64,000 nucleotides of DNA from Paenibacillus_AA sp045062745 (GTDB lineage Bacteria; Bacillota; Bacilli; Paenibacillales; NBRC-103111): positions 1 to 64,000 of the forward strand of contig NZ_JBJGED010000019.1 of assembly GCF_045062745.1 (NCBI RefSeq), read 5' to 3'. The translations under genes were made by a program, and so were the position numbers. Of this stretch, positions 27,129-37,001 are shown in pieces (the first letter of the stretch is position 1; the number at the start of each line of letters is the position of its first letter). Under the pieces are notes generated by a model. That model worked only from the letters and a program-made list of their open reading frames with translations, did no database searches and was not told where the DNA came from.

Positions 27129-28913
27129 ATGAAGAACAGTTACTTGATTCACGATTTGATCCGGATTTGTCCGCAATCCGGCCAAGTGTTGGAGGAGCAG
27201 GCGCGTGTCCGTACGCTGGAGGAGCTGGCGGAACAGCCGGCGAACCTGATTTCTCCGCGGAACGCCTATGTATGCTTCCAGCTGATCGTACGGCTGGGCG
27301 GCGGTACCGTGCCCAAGATCCTTATCGAGGCCGATGCCGTCACGGGGGAGCAGGACGAAATTGCCGCCCGGGAATTCGATTTCTATGCGGAGTGGTTTCA
27401 CTGCGTGAAAGACCGGTACTATCCGGATGCGCTCGTACCGTTGGCTGAGGGAGATTCGGAGGCGCTCTCGCTCGCAGCGGTGACGAAGCGGAACGCCATT
27501 CCGGAACAGGCCTATGCGGCCGTCTGGGTCGATCTGTTCGTTCCTGCGAATATTCGGGCCGGTGACTATCGCGGCGCGGTTCGCGTGAGAATTGGCGACG
27601 CGACCGATACGCATGAATTCCGGCTTAAGGCGCTGGAAACCGCCGTGCCGAACGAATCGCTCGTGATTGCCGATCTGAACAGCTACGCGGACAATCTGTC
27701 CAGAAGAATCGATTACTTGCGAAGCAATCGATATCGCTACGAGGACGGCACCTATTTTCAGGTCGAGAAGCAGTTTTTCCGGATGGCCCACGAGCACCGG
27801 TGCCTTTTTCATTATTTGCCTTATGAGCATTCGGGGAACATTCCCGACGTCTTCATCCCCGAGCTGGAGGGTCGCGGCAAGGAGATGCGCGTGAAGGACT
27901 GGTCGCGCTTCGACGAGCATTTCGGCCCGTATCTGGACGGCTCTGCGTTCGCAGACACGAAACGCGGCGCCATTCCGATTCCGTATATGTATCTTCCGTT
28001 CAATTTTCATTGGCCGGCGGATTATGTGAAGTTCGGGACCAAAGGCTACCGGACGGAGTTTAAGGCTATCATGGAGGAATTTCATCGGCATTTTACGGAA
28101 AAAAGCTGGCTGCAAACGAAATTTGAGCTTTTCCTCAACCATAAGAAGCGGTATAAGCTGTTCCCCTACGACGGAGACGAAACGCGCTTCATTTGGGACG
28201 AGAAGATTAACGATATTTTCTACGACCTCTCCAAGGATGCGTTAGAGAAGGAGAGCGGCGCCCAGTTCATCTTCCGCACCGACTCGAGCTGGAGCTACGG
28301 ATTGCATTATGAGAAGTATGCCGATCTGATCCGTCTGTGGGTTGTCAACGAGCAAATTTTCTCGTGGTTCCCGGAGAGCTTGGAGGTGCTCCGTGCAGCC
28401 GGCAACGACGTATGGACTTATGGAAGCGCTCAGCCAATAAGCCAGACGCTGTTCGGCACCGTAATTGCTCCTCTTGCGGCGGTAATGAGAGGGGTGGACG
28501 GGATCGTATACTGGGAGAATACGCTCTGGGGCGATGATTGGCACCATACCCCCGAATCGGATGGAGGCACGACGATGTTCTATCCGGGTGACCGGCTGTT
28601 CGGCATTCTTGGTCCCATTCCGTCGATCCGGCTCAAAACACTGCGCAGCACGATGCAGGTGGTCGATTGCATGGAGCAGTGGATCCGTAAGCAGCCGGAG
28701 GGCGGAAGGCACCGAATGGGCGAGTTGATCGCCAGCGTCCTCGGCATCGAGCCGGGCTCCTGGTGGCCGGGCAAGCCGGATTTCCTTCAGAAGCCGCCTT
28801 ACGAATGGCTGGGCGGAGTGTTCAGCGAAGCACCGATAGCGACGCTGTACAAGGGACAACCGCCGGAAACGTTCGCGGATCTACAGCGCGCATTATGGGC
28901 CATAGTAGGATAA
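27129..28913 (+). CDS. DUF4091 / GH123-like glycoside hydrolase
   Basis: 594 residues. It has the layout of DUF4091 proteins, related to GH123: an N-terminal beta-sandwich (VCFQLIVRLGG, AAVWVDLFVPANIRAGDYRG), then a TIM-barrel with HYLPYEHSG, FVKFGT-type strands and the C-terminal DUF4091 segment (FSWFPESLEVLRAAGNDVWTY, WENTLWGDDWHHTP, GDRLFGILGPIPSIRLKTLR). The founding GH123 enzyme is the Paenibacillus beta-N-acetylgalactosaminidase NgaP. There is no signal peptide. The ribosome site is weak (AAGGGG, 10 nt). The neighbouring NagA gene makes N-acetylhexosaminidase activity plausible; the DUF4091 family as a whole is poorly characterised. Confidence 0.8.
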   Translation: MKNSYLIHDLIRICPQSGQVLEEQARVRTLEELAEQPANLISPRNAYVCFQLIVRLGGGTVPKILIEADAVTGEQDEIAAREFDFYAEWFHCVKDRYYPDALVPLAEGDSEALSLAAVTKRNAIPEQAYAAVWVDLFVPANIRAGDYRGAVRVRIGDATDTHEFRLKALETAVPNESLVIADLNSYADNLSRRIDYLRSNRYRYEDGTYFQVEKQFFRMAHEHRCLFHYLPYEHSGNIPDVFIPELEGRGKEMRVKDWSRFDEHFGPYLDGSAFADTKRGAIPIPYMYLPFNFHWPADYVKFGTKGYRTEFKAIMEEFHRHFTEKSWLQTKFELFLNHKKRYKLFPYDGDETRFIWDEKINDIFYDLSKDALEKESGAQFIFRTDSSWSYGLHYEKYADLIRLWVVNEQIFSWFPESLEVLRAAGNDVWTYGSAQPISQTLFGTVIAPLAAVMRGVDGIVYWENTLWGDDWHHTPESDGGTTMFYPGDRLFGILGPIPSIRLKTLRSTMQVVDCMEQWIRKQPEGGRHRMGELIASVLGIEPGSWWPGKPDFLQKPPYEWLGGVFSEAPIATLYKGQPPETFADLQRALWAIVG

Positions 28914-28930
28914 GGGAGGAGGAACGCAAC

Positions 28931-29416
28931 ATGAAACGATTGTGTGATCCGTTAATGGAAATCGCTCGGATCGGAGCGCTGTTCGTTCCGGGAGACATGT
29001 TCGAACAGGTGATGCCTCCCGAACGGCGCGAATATCCCTTAATTGTGGCGGGCTCAACGAGTCAGTTCGCGGTCAGCGACGAGGTGGACTTCATGGAGGA
29101 TCACTTCAATGCCCTGAAGCGGGTTCTGTTGTTGACGGAGCGAATCGATCCGGAACGGCGTCCTTATGCGGCGCTATGGATCCGACGTCCCGAAAATCCG
29201 TCGCACGGCGAAGTGATGGTAGCCGGCCGGGCTTTGCCGTCGGAAGGGTGCGATATTCAGCCGTTATGGCCGGAAATATTGCGCGCCTTCTCGGGCTTGC
29301 CGACACGCAGGGACCGGGGCTGCGGGGAAACGGTCTACTATCCTATTCGCAATTCGGATGAAGAAATCGTGGGAGTTCTGGAGATCACCGCAAACGTCCA
29401 GCCGCTTTTCGTATAA
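28931..29416 (+). CDS. Protein of unknown function, possibly GAF/PAS-like
   Basis: 161 residues, ATG 28931 with GGGAGGAGG 7 nt upstream, 17 nt after the DUF4091 gene. I do not recognise the family. The sequence is mixed alpha/beta; the C-terminal CGETVYYPIRNSDEEIVGVLEITANVQPLF looks like the final strands of a GAF or PAS-type sensory domain, but the N-terminal half (MKRLCDPLMEIARIGALFV) does not settle it. No signal peptide or TM segment. Its position between a hydrolase gene and a two-component system suggests a sensory or accessory role; this is only inferred. Confidence 0.7.
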   Translation: MKRLCDPLMEIARIGALFVPGDMFEQVMPPERREYPLIVAGSTSQFAVSDEVDFMEDHFNALKRVLLLTERIDPERRPYAALWIRRPENPSHGEVMVAGRALPSEGCDIQPLWPEILRAFSGLPTRRDRGCGETVYYPIRNSDEEIVGVLEITANVQPLFV

Positions 29417-29664
29417 ATAGGCGAAGTTCCAATTGTTGCACCATGCGATCGGTCGTCCCGATAAACCGTTTCGGGTTCGGCCTCTCGTGCGGTGCTTTTT
29501 TACCGTTTTCTCACTTTTCGCGAGAGGAGAGCTCGCTCGAAGCGCCGAACAGTACACATACGGATAAAAATAACCGGAAATAGATAAATGTATCCCATAG
29601 CGGCCTTATGGATCGTTTAAGCAATATTAGAAGTAGGCAAACTTACAGGCGGGGAGAGAGCGCA

Positions 29665-31284
29665 ATGGCACGTGTACTGGTCGTGGACGACGAGCAAGAA
29701 ATTCGGAAAGGTCTCGTAACCCAAATTCCTTGGGCGGAGTGGGGCGTGGACGAGGTGCTCGACTCCGATGACGGCGATACGGCACTCGAGCTTGCGCTCC
29801 GGTTACGCCCGGATCTGATCATCACGGATATTCGCATGCCTCGCATGAGCGGGCTGCAGCTGATTGAGAATCTCGTGCGCCGCTCCTACGAAGGCGACTT
29901 TATCGTCATAAGCGGCTTCGATGATTTTCATTATGCCAAGGAAGCGTTCAAGCTGGGGGTATCCGATTATTTGCTCAAGCCGATCAGCAAGGACGAATTG
30001 GGCAAGGCGGTTGCGATATGCTTGCAACGCATACGCGAACGAACGGCACTGGAGCAAAACCGAAGCTTCCTGCGGGAAGGGTACGAGCTGGCGATTCTCA
30101 AGATGAGGGAGGCAGCGCTGCGCGAATTGATCAGCCGCCCGACCCGCGAAGATCAGGGGCTGCGGATCGAGCATAAGCTGCAGCAGCTGGATCTCGAATG
30201 GCTGCTTGGCGCGAAGCTTCGGCTCCTTCTGTTCGGGGTCGATAGCATGAAAGCGTTAACAGATGAGCCGTCCGCGAACGATAAGGATCAACTGCTTGAT
30301 TCCGTCGGCCGAATATTGCTGCAGACGTTCGAAGAGTCGCTGCATGACCGGTACGTGCTGTTCCGTTCCAAAGATGACGATTGGGTAGTCTTGCTTGAAG
30401 ACAAGGGGGAAGCCGAGCCGCTTGAAACCGTGTCGGATGCGGCTGCCGAACGAATAAGGGCGGAGATGAAGATCCGTGTATACCGGAGTGAATCGGATAG
30501 CTGCGGTACGCTGGCGAACGTATTCGATATGCATCGCAAAGCGCAAGCATCGCTTGTTTATTCGAAGGTTCACGGAAGCAGCGGAGACATTGAAGAGGAG
30601 AGCGATCCGGACGGCCGACTCGAGCTTCATCATGCGAGCTCCAAAGAGCTGGTGGAGATGATGAAATTCGAGACGGAGCACGAAATCCGGGAAGTAGCGG
30701 AGAGCTTCTCCAAGCTCGTCAAATCATGGAACGTCCATCATCCGAAGGATCTTCAGCAGCGAACGTTCGAATGGCTGCTCGACATCTTCCGGACCGCGCA
30801 GAAATCGGGCTGGAAGGAGACAGCCTGGGAGAAAAATCCGATCGTCCTATGGGAGCGGCTCGAGCGCTTCGACACCCTGGAGTCGCTCAAGCAGGAGGTA
30901 ACGCTCCTGCTTCTTCAGGCAGCCGAGAGCATGCGAGAGCAATTCGGCTCGAGAAGTCAGATCGTGCACGAAGCGCAGCGGATCATTCTACAGCGCTATC
31001 AAGAAAACCTGACATTGCAAACGGTTGCAGAACAAGTGCATGTGACGCCGGTATGGCTCAGCAAGCTGTTCAAGAAGGAAACCGAGATGAACTTCCTGGA
31101 GTATATGACCGACATCCGGTTGACCAAAGCGGCGGAGCTGCTCGGCGATCTGAACCATAAGGTGTATCAGATCAGCTACATGATCGGGTACCAGGATCCG
31201 GTCCATTTCTCCAAGCTGTTCAAGCGAAAATATGGCTGCACGCCTCAGGAATACCGCAACAGCAAGGGGAATCAGCATGAATAG
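29665..31284 (+). CDS. YesN-type response regulator (receiver + AraC), importer 2
   Basis: 539 residues from ATG 29665 (GGGGAGAG upstream; the longer frame start at 29608 has no ribosome site). Receiver domain with D55 in LIITDIRMPRMSG and K in YLLKPI. A middle helical region of about 280 residues precedes the C-terminal AraC domain LTLQTVAEQVHVTPVWLSKL and VYQISYMIGYQDPVHFSKLFK. It overlaps the kinase gene by 8 nt. Preceded by 248 nt without a gene, in which GCACC/GGTGC before TTTTTT near 29435-29500 could be a weak terminator of the upstream pair. It would activate importer 2 on phosphorylation. Confidence 0.93.
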   Translation: MARVLVVDDEQEIRKGLVTQIPWAEWGVDEVLDSDDGDTALELALRLRPDLIITDIRMPRMSGLQLIENLVRRSYEGDFIVISGFDDFHYAKEAFKLGVSDYLLKPISKDELGKAVAICLQRIRERTALEQNRSFLREGYELAILKMREAALRELISRPTREDQGLRIEHKLQQLDLEWLLGAKLRLLLFGVDSMKALTDEPSANDKDQLLDSVGRILLQTFEESLHDRYVLFRSKDDDWVVLLEDKGEAEPLETVSDAAAERIRAEMKIRVYRSESDSCGTLANVFDMHRKAQASLVYSKVHGSSGDIEEESDPDGRLELHHASSKELVEMMKFETEHEIREVAESFSKLVKSWNVHHPKDLQQRTFEWLLDIFRTAQKSGWKETAWEKNPIVLWERLERFDTLESLKQEVTLLLLQAAESMREQFGSRSQIVHEAQRIILQRYQENLTLQTVAEQVHVTPVWLSKLFKKETEMNFLEYMTDIRLTKAAELLGDLNHKVYQISYMIGYQDPVHFSKLFKRKYGCTPQEYRNSKGNQHE

Positions 31285-33082
31285 ATTTCTGATGGCCGCG
31301 CTAGGGCGATTCTCGATCCGACATCAAGTGATTCTGCTGTTCTTCCTCGTGATCGTCCTTCCTTTCTTGTTTATCGGCTATTTCGCCTATTCGAAATCCG
31401 TCAAAGCCATTCAGGACGTGAGCTCCGTCGTGTCAGAGGAGATGATGGGCAAGAACGCCAAAAATCTCGACAACTATTTGGAACTCGTAGACACCGCGCA
31501 GAACGAAATCATGTATTCATCCGAGATGCAAAACCTGCTGAGTATCGAACCGGCCGACACGCTCGAGGAGATGGAAATCGCGGCACAGCTCATTCAATAT
31601 ACCAGCATGCTCAGCAGCAACTCACAAGCGTACTCCATCCGGATTTTTCCGATCGAGCCGTCCCGCTATCCGTCATTCACCCATTCGATCTACCAGGGTG
31701 TCGACGTCGAGAAGGAGGATTGGTTTCGCCATGCGAAGGATATGAAGTCGCCCTTCTGGCAGCTGTTCCTCCCGAATGATAATAAAGCTTTCTACAAGGA
31801 GCCGATTCTGTCGAAGATCAAGCAGCTGTACGGGCTGGACAAGTCACAGCCGCTTGGCTACGTCGCCGCCGATATTAAAGCGAGCACCCTTAGCTACTAC
31901 CTGGCTCCGGTCAAGACGCTGGATCAGCAGCAGATCATGCTGCTGGACGAGAACGATATGATCGTATATCACCAGGATCAGTCGCTGATCGGTACTCGCA
32001 TCGACTCGCTCGAGCTCCGCGACTATTTGCATCAGTCCCCCGAGACGTCACATCCCATTGATATCGGCGGGACGAAGTATATCGTGACTACAGCGCCGCT
32101 CGCCCACAACGATTGGAAGGTCGTCAGCCTGCTTCCGGTCTCCGTCCTGACGAAGCCGGTGTCCGGCATTGAGCGTATCAGCCTGCTGTTTCTCTTTTTT
32201 TATTTTGCGTTATCCGTCTTTACGATCGCTTACTTGACCTCGCGGTTCACCAATCCGATTCAGAAGCTCGTTCTGGCCATGCGCAAGGTGGAGCGGGGCG
32301 ATTTTTCGTCCGGCTGGCCCCAGGTCCAACGTGCGGACGAAATCGGCTGGCTATACCGCGGCTTCGACAACATGGTCCGGAGAATCGATCAGCTCGTGGA
32401 GATGGCGGAGAAGGAGGCCAAGAACAAGAAAGAGCTGGAGTTTCAAGTGCTCACGCATCAAATCAATCCGCATTTTCTGTACAACACGCTGGAGGCGATT
32501 CGTTGGAAGGCGGAAAGCCGCAAGGCCGACGACATCAGCGAGATGGTCAGGTCGCTCGGCAATTTGCTTCGGCTCAGCTTGAACGACGGCCGCGAGCTGT
32601 CGACAGTAGAGAGGGAGATCGAGCATGTCAAGGCTTATGTCAGCATTCAAACGGCGCGTCAGCAAACTTCGATCCGGATCGTCTATATGATCGACGACGA
32701 CATCATGCGCCTGCCCTGCCTGCGGCTGCTGTTCCAGCCGCTGGTGGAAAATGCGATCAAGCACGGTACGCGGCATGCGGGCGAAGGCGAAGCGGTAAAA
32801 ATCGTCATTACAGGCAGCAGGGAAGCCGCTTTATTGCGGTTTGAGATCATGGATAACGGTCCGGGCATACCGGAGGAAGTCCGCGACTCGCTGCTGTCTT
32901 CGGAGACGGTCGCCCCGAATCAAAGGAAGGGAGTCGGTCTTCGCAACGTTCACGAACGGCTGGTCATTTACTTCGGAGAACGTTACGGGCTTCGGATTGC
33001 GGGCCGTACGGGGAGCGGGACCGTCATTGAGCTGCTTCACCCGGTGCTGGATGAAGCGTCCGGGCTCGGGAACAACCTTTAA
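31277..33082 (+). CDS. YesM-type sensor histidine kinase, importer 2
   Basis: 601 residues from ATG 31277, inside the end of the response regulator gene. TM helix (about 17-38), extracellular dCache-like domain (about 40-290), second TM (about 298-318), HAMP (RFTNPIQKLVLAMRKVERGD), His_kinase domain with H399 in HQINPHFLYNTLEAIRWKAE, and HATPase (FQPLVENAIKHG, DNGPGIP, GVGLRNVHERL). This is the standard sugar-responsive class paired with AraC-type regulators. A strong terminator follows. Confidence 0.94.
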   Translation: MNRFLMAALGRFSIRHQVILLFFLVIVLPFLFIGYFAYSKSVKAIQDVSSVVSEEMMGKNAKNLDNYLELVDTAQNEIMYSSEMQNLLSIEPADTLEEMEIAAQLIQYTSMLSSNSQAYSIRIFPIEPSRYPSFTHSIYQGVDVEKEDWFRHAKDMKSPFWQLFLPNDNKAFYKEPILSKIKQLYGLDKSQPLGYVAADIKASTLSYYLAPVKTLDQQQIMLLDENDMIVYHQDQSLIGTRIDSLELRDYLHQSPETSHPIDIGGTKYIVTTAPLAHNDWKVVSLLPVSVLTKPVSGIERISLLFLFFYFALSVFTIAYLTSRFTNPIQKLVLAMRKVERGDFSSGWPQVQRADEIGWLYRGFDNMVRRIDQLVEMAEKEAKNKKELEFQVLTHQINPHFLYNTLEAIRWKAESRKADDISEMVRSLGNLLRLSLNDGRELSTVEREIEHVKAYVSIQTARQQTSIRIVYMIDDDIMRLPCLRLLFQPLVENAIKHGTRHAGEGEAVKIVITGSREAALLRFEIMDNGPGIPEEVRDSLLSSETVAPNQRKGVGLRNVHERLVIYFGERYGLRIAGRTGSGTVIELLHPVLDEASGLGNNL

Positions 33083-33091
33083 ACCCGCACG

Positions 33092-33126
33092 GCACCTGAC
33101 CTTTTCGCGTCAGGTGCTTTTCCTTT
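33092..33126 (+). terminator. Intrinsic terminator after the YesM/YesN pair
   Basis: GCACCTGAC - 8-nt loop - GTCAGGTGC followed by TTTTCCTTTTT, 9 nt after the kinase stop. Confidence 0.92.
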
Positions 33127-33243
33127 TTCCAAGCCCGAGTATCCCGGAAGATTAATAATCACCTAGTAAACATCAATTTTAATAGATACAAAGCGGTTCG
33201 TGCCGGGTGATAAAATGAGGTCAAACAGGATGGAGGAATGGGA

Positions 33244-34215
33244 ATGAATACGAAAGCCGTTTCGGACTTGAAAACGATTCCAATCAACAACAGGAGAACG
33301 TTGCGGTTTTCCCGGTTTTGGAAGCAGATCAAAAAACAGCATGTACTCTTATGGATGTCCGTTCCGATCATGCTGCATCTGGCTTTGTTCCAGTTCGTGC
33401 CGTTGTGGGGCTGGCTCATGGCGTTCAAGGATTATCATATCGGACAAAACCTGCTGGAGGCGAAGTGGGTCGGGCTGAAGCATTTCCAAACGCTGCTCGG
33501 GCACAGCGATTTCCTCCAGGATTTGCGCAACAACATCGTCATGAATTCGATGCAGCTGGTAACGGGAACTGTGTGCGCCGTCGCACTCGCCATCGTACTG
33601 AGCGAGCTAAGAAGCAAATGGTTCGTCCGCATCGTTCAGACGATGACCTACTTGCCGCACTTCGTTTCCATGGTGGTCGTAGCGAATATCTTCGTCATGC
33701 TGCTCTCCCCGGACGGGGGATTGGTCAATGAGCTTATGATCCAGTGGGGCTGGATTGACGAAGGGATCTTTTACTTCGGCCAAGCCAAATGGTTCTGGAT
33801 TTTGCACACGCTGATCATGACGTGGAAAGGGTTCGGCTGGGGCGCGATCATCTACTTGGCGTCGATCTCCGGCATCGATCCGAGCCTTTACGATGCGGCG
33901 CAGGTTGACGGAGCGAGCCGCTGGCAGCGCGTGAAGTATATCGTAATCCCGTCGATTATTCCTACGTTGGTGCTTCTGACTATCCTGGACATCGGCTACT
34001 TGATGACCGGCGGCTTCGAATCGCAGTTTCTGCTAGGCAACGTGATCAATGCCGAATATTCGGAGGTCATCTCGATTCTGGCACTGAGGCTGGGGCTGAA
34101 TGAAGGGGACTTCTCGTTCGGAACGGCTGTCGGCATCTTCAATTCCGTCGTCAGCGTGACGCTCGTCCTTATCGTGAATGCGATTGCCAGAAGGTATAAA
34201 ACCAACCTTTTTTAA
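33244..34215 (+). CDS. ABC permease, LplB-type, importer 2
   Basis: 323 residues from ATG 33244; the in-frame ATG 33238 is only 1 nt from GGAGG, while 33244 has a 7-nt spacing. Six TM helices; the N-terminal region HLALFQFVPLWGWLMAFKDYHIGQ and EAA loop YDAAQVDGASRWQRVKYIVIP define the LplB class. In this system the permease genes come first and the binding protein last, the reverse of importers 1, 3 and 4. A TAAAAT at about 33211 may be part of its promoter; the matching -35 is poor, as expected for an activated promoter. Confidence 0.93.
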   Translation: MNTKAVSDLKTIPINNRRTLRFSRFWKQIKKQHVLLWMSVPIMLHLALFQFVPLWGWLMAFKDYHIGQNLLEAKWVGLKHFQTLLGHSDFLQDLRNNIVMNSMQLVTGTVCAVALAIVLSELRSKWFVRIVQTMTYLPHFVSMVVVANIFVMLLSPDGGLVNELMIQWGWIDEGIFYFGQAKWFWILHTLIMTWKGFGWGAIIYLASISGIDPSLYDAAQVDGASRWQRVKYIVIPSIIPTLVLLTILDIGYLMTGGFESQFLLGNVINAEYSEVISILALRLGLNEGDFSFGTAVGIFNSVVSVTLVLIVNAIARRYKTNLF

Positions 34216-34235
34216 CGATTGGAGAGAATCCGACC

Positions 34236-35117
34236 ATGCTTGATCAACGGACTATGGGTGAGCGAATCGTCGATGCCGTTTTCTACACGCTGTTGACGTT
34301 GGCCGCCATTTCGACCGTATACCCCTTCGTATATTTGCTCATCATTTCGCTGAACGAGACCTCGGATGCCTTGAAGGGCGGCCTGTATTTGCTGCCCCGG
34401 AAGTTTACACTCGAGAATTACGCTTATGTATTTCAGAACGAGAGGCTTGCTAGGGCGACCCTTAATTCTGTGCTGCGAACGGTGATCCAAACCTTATTGT
34501 CCGTCTTCTGCTGCGGGATGCTCGCATACGTGCTCAGCCGGCGAACATTTATATTCCGCAAGCTGTTCAGCTTCCTCCTCATCGTCACCATGTACGTCAG
34601 CGGGGGGCTCATTCCCACCTATTTGCTGATCAAAAATTTGGGGCTGATGAACACGTTTGCCGTTTATATCGTTCCCGGCATCGTGAGCGCTTTCTACGTC
34701 TTCGTAATGAGAACGTTCTTCGAGCAGCTGCCCGATGGACTCGTCGAGTCGGCTTATATCGACGGAGCGAACGATTTTCGGATCTATACGCAGATCATTC
34801 TGTGGATCAGTCTTCCGGTCGTGGCAACGGTTGCACTCTATGTCGCCGTCGGCGAATGGAACACGTGGTTCGACAACTACCTATACAACAGCCGCAATGA
34901 GAAGCTCGCCGTCCTTCAATACGAGCTGCAAAAAATGATTCAGACCATCGAAACCAGATCTTCGGAATCTGGAGAAAGCGGGGGGATTCGAATCATTTCA
35001 CCACTCACCATCAAAGCGACGTTAACCATTCTCGTTACCCTACCGATCCTGCTCGTCTATCCGTTCCTGCAAAAATATTTCGTCAAAGGCTTGACGCTTG
35101 GGGCTATGAAGGACTGA
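34236..35117 (+). CDS. ABC permease, YtcP-type, importer 2
   Basis: 293 residues, six TM helices. Class features are STVYPFVYLLIISLNETSDA, the EAA loop ESAYIDGANDFRIYTQIIL and C-terminal YPFLQKYFVKGLTLGAMKD. An insertion of about 10 residues before the last helix (QTIETRSSESGESGG) distinguishes it from the other YtcP-type copies. It lies 20 nt after its partner permease. Confidence 0.93.
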   Translation: MLDQRTMGERIVDAVFYTLLTLAAISTVYPFVYLLIISLNETSDALKGGLYLLPRKFTLENYAYVFQNERLARATLNSVLRTVIQTLLSVFCCGMLAYVLSRRTFIFRKLFSFLLIVTMYVSGGLIPTYLLIKNLGLMNTFAVYIVPGIVSAFYVFVMRTFFEQLPDGLVESAYIDGANDFRIYTQIILWISLPVVATVALYVAVGEWNTWFDNYLYNSRNEKLAVLQYELQKMIQTIETRSSESGESGGIRIISPLTIKATLTILVTLPILLVYPFLQKYFVKGLTLGAMKD

Positions 35118-35196
35118 TTTCATTGCCGTCTCCGGTAAGCGAGTCATGTTGGGGACGATATGAAATAAATCGATCAAAAATCGGAGGTCGCAAAGA

Positions 35197-36891
35197 ATGT
35201 GGAAAAGGAACAAGCTTAACCTGTTAACCGCCGTATTGGTAACCGGAAGCCTGCTGGTCACCGCATGCTCCAAAAGCAATACGGGCGAGGGGTCCACACA
35301 GAGCCCGACCCCAGCCGCGACGGGAACTGCGTCACCGGGGCCGGCTACCCCGGCTAAGACGCCGTTCACGTTCACGATGAATACGGACAATCCGATCATG
35401 AACTGGACGAGCGACGTGGCCAAGGAAATTACCAAACGCACGGGTGCCACCATTAAGTGGGACATCATCACCGGCGACTTCCGGACGAAGATGAACGTTT
35501 GGCTCGCGGCAGGCGATTTTCCAGAGGTCGTGAACATTCACGACAATACGCTGCAGTCGTATATCCAAGCGAAGGCCGTTATCGATCTTACCGATCTCAT
35601 CAAGCAACACGCTCCCAATATTATGAAAGCGTATAACAACGACTTGACCTTGCTTAAAGATAAAAATGACGGGAAAATATACGGTCTGCTGCAGCCCCCG
35701 ACCAAGAAGGTGAACGATCTAACTAAGAAGGGATGGATCGGCATCCAATCGGCCGTCCTGAAGGACGCCGGATATCCGGCGATCAAGACGCTCGACGATG
35801 TCCGCAACGTCGTCGCGAACTATATGAAGAAATATCCGGAGATCGGAGGAGGCAAGACAATCGGCTTCTCCAACTACGGATCCGCGAATCAGTTGTTCAA
35901 TATTTTCGATACGGCGGCTCGATCGTATGGCGGCTTCGCGAGTACGGCGTCAGTATTCGTCGACGATCAGTGGAACGCCAGATTGCGCTTCTTCGAGCCA
36001 GGGTATACCGATTTCTTTAAATTCTTAAACAAAGTCAATGGGGAAGGGCTCTTCGACCCCGAATCGCTGGTGCAGACACCCGAACAGTTTGCTACAAAAT
36101 GCAACCAAGGCCGCGTGCTCGCCATATTCGGTGGCGGAGGGGACTGTAACAGCACGCTGGAGAAAAATAACATGGCCGACCGCTCCTACGTCTGGTTCGA
36201 CATCGTGGCGCCAGGGAAAACCAAATATGAAGTGAAACCGACGGGAGAAGCGAACCGCGGCGGCGAAATGTGGCTGTCGATTACGAAGAACGCCAAGGAC
36301 CCGGTCCGCATCATCCAGTTCTACGACGATATGTTCAAGCTGGAAAACCAAATTCTTGTCGGCTGGGGATTCGAAGGAAAGTATTATAAAGTCGAGAACG
36401 GGAAACGGGTTGTGACGGATTGGCTGGTCGATCAATATAAAACCCACCCGGATACATTCTGGGAGGATGTGGGGTTAGGTTATGCCCGTCAGATGTCGAC
36501 CAACTATGGAGCCGGTTTTACGCTTTCGGACGGCGATTTTGCAATGTGGCAATTCTCGGAAAGCTGGATTTCGAAAACCACGAGCCCTGTCGTGGTAGAG
36601 ACGCTGTCGAAATACGGGGCAAAAACGCAAGCCGATCTGCTCGTCAAGTCGATTGAAAGAGATTATGGAAGTACGGCCGGCAAGGGGACGGACGAAATGA
36701 AGAAGTTTAATACGGAAGCCATTGCCGAGTACGGCAAAACACTGCCGAAGTTTATTCTCGAGAAGGACGCGTCCAAGCTCGACGGTATCTGGCAAGGACT
36801 CGAGAAGACGCTCAAGGAGAAAGGACTCGATAAGTATAACCAAGCCTCAACGGAGATTTATCAAGCCGCCTCGAAAGAAATCAAGAAGTAA
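35197..36891 (+). CDS. Extracellular solute-binding lipoprotein, importer 2
   Basis: 564 residues. Signal peptide with lipobox LLVTAC (C24) and a Thr/Pro/Ala linker. Large family-1 binding protein; unlike the other three in the window it lacks the DxNxxGxxD calcium-loop motif between the lobes (the corresponding stretch is KYPEIGGGKTIGF). GGAGG sits 10 nt before the ATG. It is last of the importer-2 genes and is closed by a large hairpin before nagA. The neighbourhood (DUF4091 hydrolase, NagA) suggests an N-acetylhexosamine-containing glycan. Confidence 0.93.
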   Translation: MWKRNKLNLLTAVLVTGSLLVTACSKSNTGEGSTQSPTPAATGTASPGPATPAKTPFTFTMNTDNPIMNWTSDVAKEITKRTGATIKWDIITGDFRTKMNVWLAAGDFPEVVNIHDNTLQSYIQAKAVIDLTDLIKQHAPNIMKAYNNDLTLLKDKNDGKIYGLLQPPTKKVNDLTKKGWIGIQSAVLKDAGYPAIKTLDDVRNVVANYMKKYPEIGGGKTIGFSNYGSANQLFNIFDTAARSYGGFASTASVFVDDQWNARLRFFEPGYTDFFKFLNKVNGEGLFDPESLVQTPEQFATKCNQGRVLAIFGGGGDCNSTLEKNNMADRSYVWFDIVAPGKTKYEVKPTGEANRGGEMWLSITKNAKDPVRIIQFYDDMFKLENQILVGWGFEGKYYKVENGKRVVTDWLVDQYKTHPDTFWEDVGLGYARQMSTNYGAGFTLSDGDFAMWQFSESWISKTTSPVVVETLSKYGAKTQADLLVKSIERDYGSTAGKGTDEMKKFNTEAIAEYGKTLPKFILEKDASKLDGIWQGLEKTLKEKGLDKYNQASTEIYQAASKEIKK

Positions 36892-36906
36892 GCAAGCGGC
36901 GTAAGC

Positions 36907-36950
36907 AAGGGCCGTTCCGAGCAGCGAGAGCTGCTGAAGGAACGGCCCTT
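36907..36950 (+). terminator. Large two-part hairpin after importer 2
   Basis: AAGGGCCGTTCC pairs with GGAACGGCCCTT; the loop contains a second helix AGCAGC-GAGA-GCTGCT. There are only short T runs afterwards, so it may stabilise the 3' end of the binding-protein message as well as terminate. nagA follows 52 nt later. Confidence 0.8.
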
Positions 36951-37001
36951 CGTTCTTCAACCCTCCGGAAGCTAAAAAACAGGACAAGGAGTGTGGACGC
37001 G

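Noticed and set aside
29417..29664. Possible terminator in the gap before the YesN-type regulator gene (GCACC/GGTGC then TTTTTT)
   Set aside because: The stem is only 5 bp with a long loop; not strong enough to list as a feature, only mentioned in the regulator entry.
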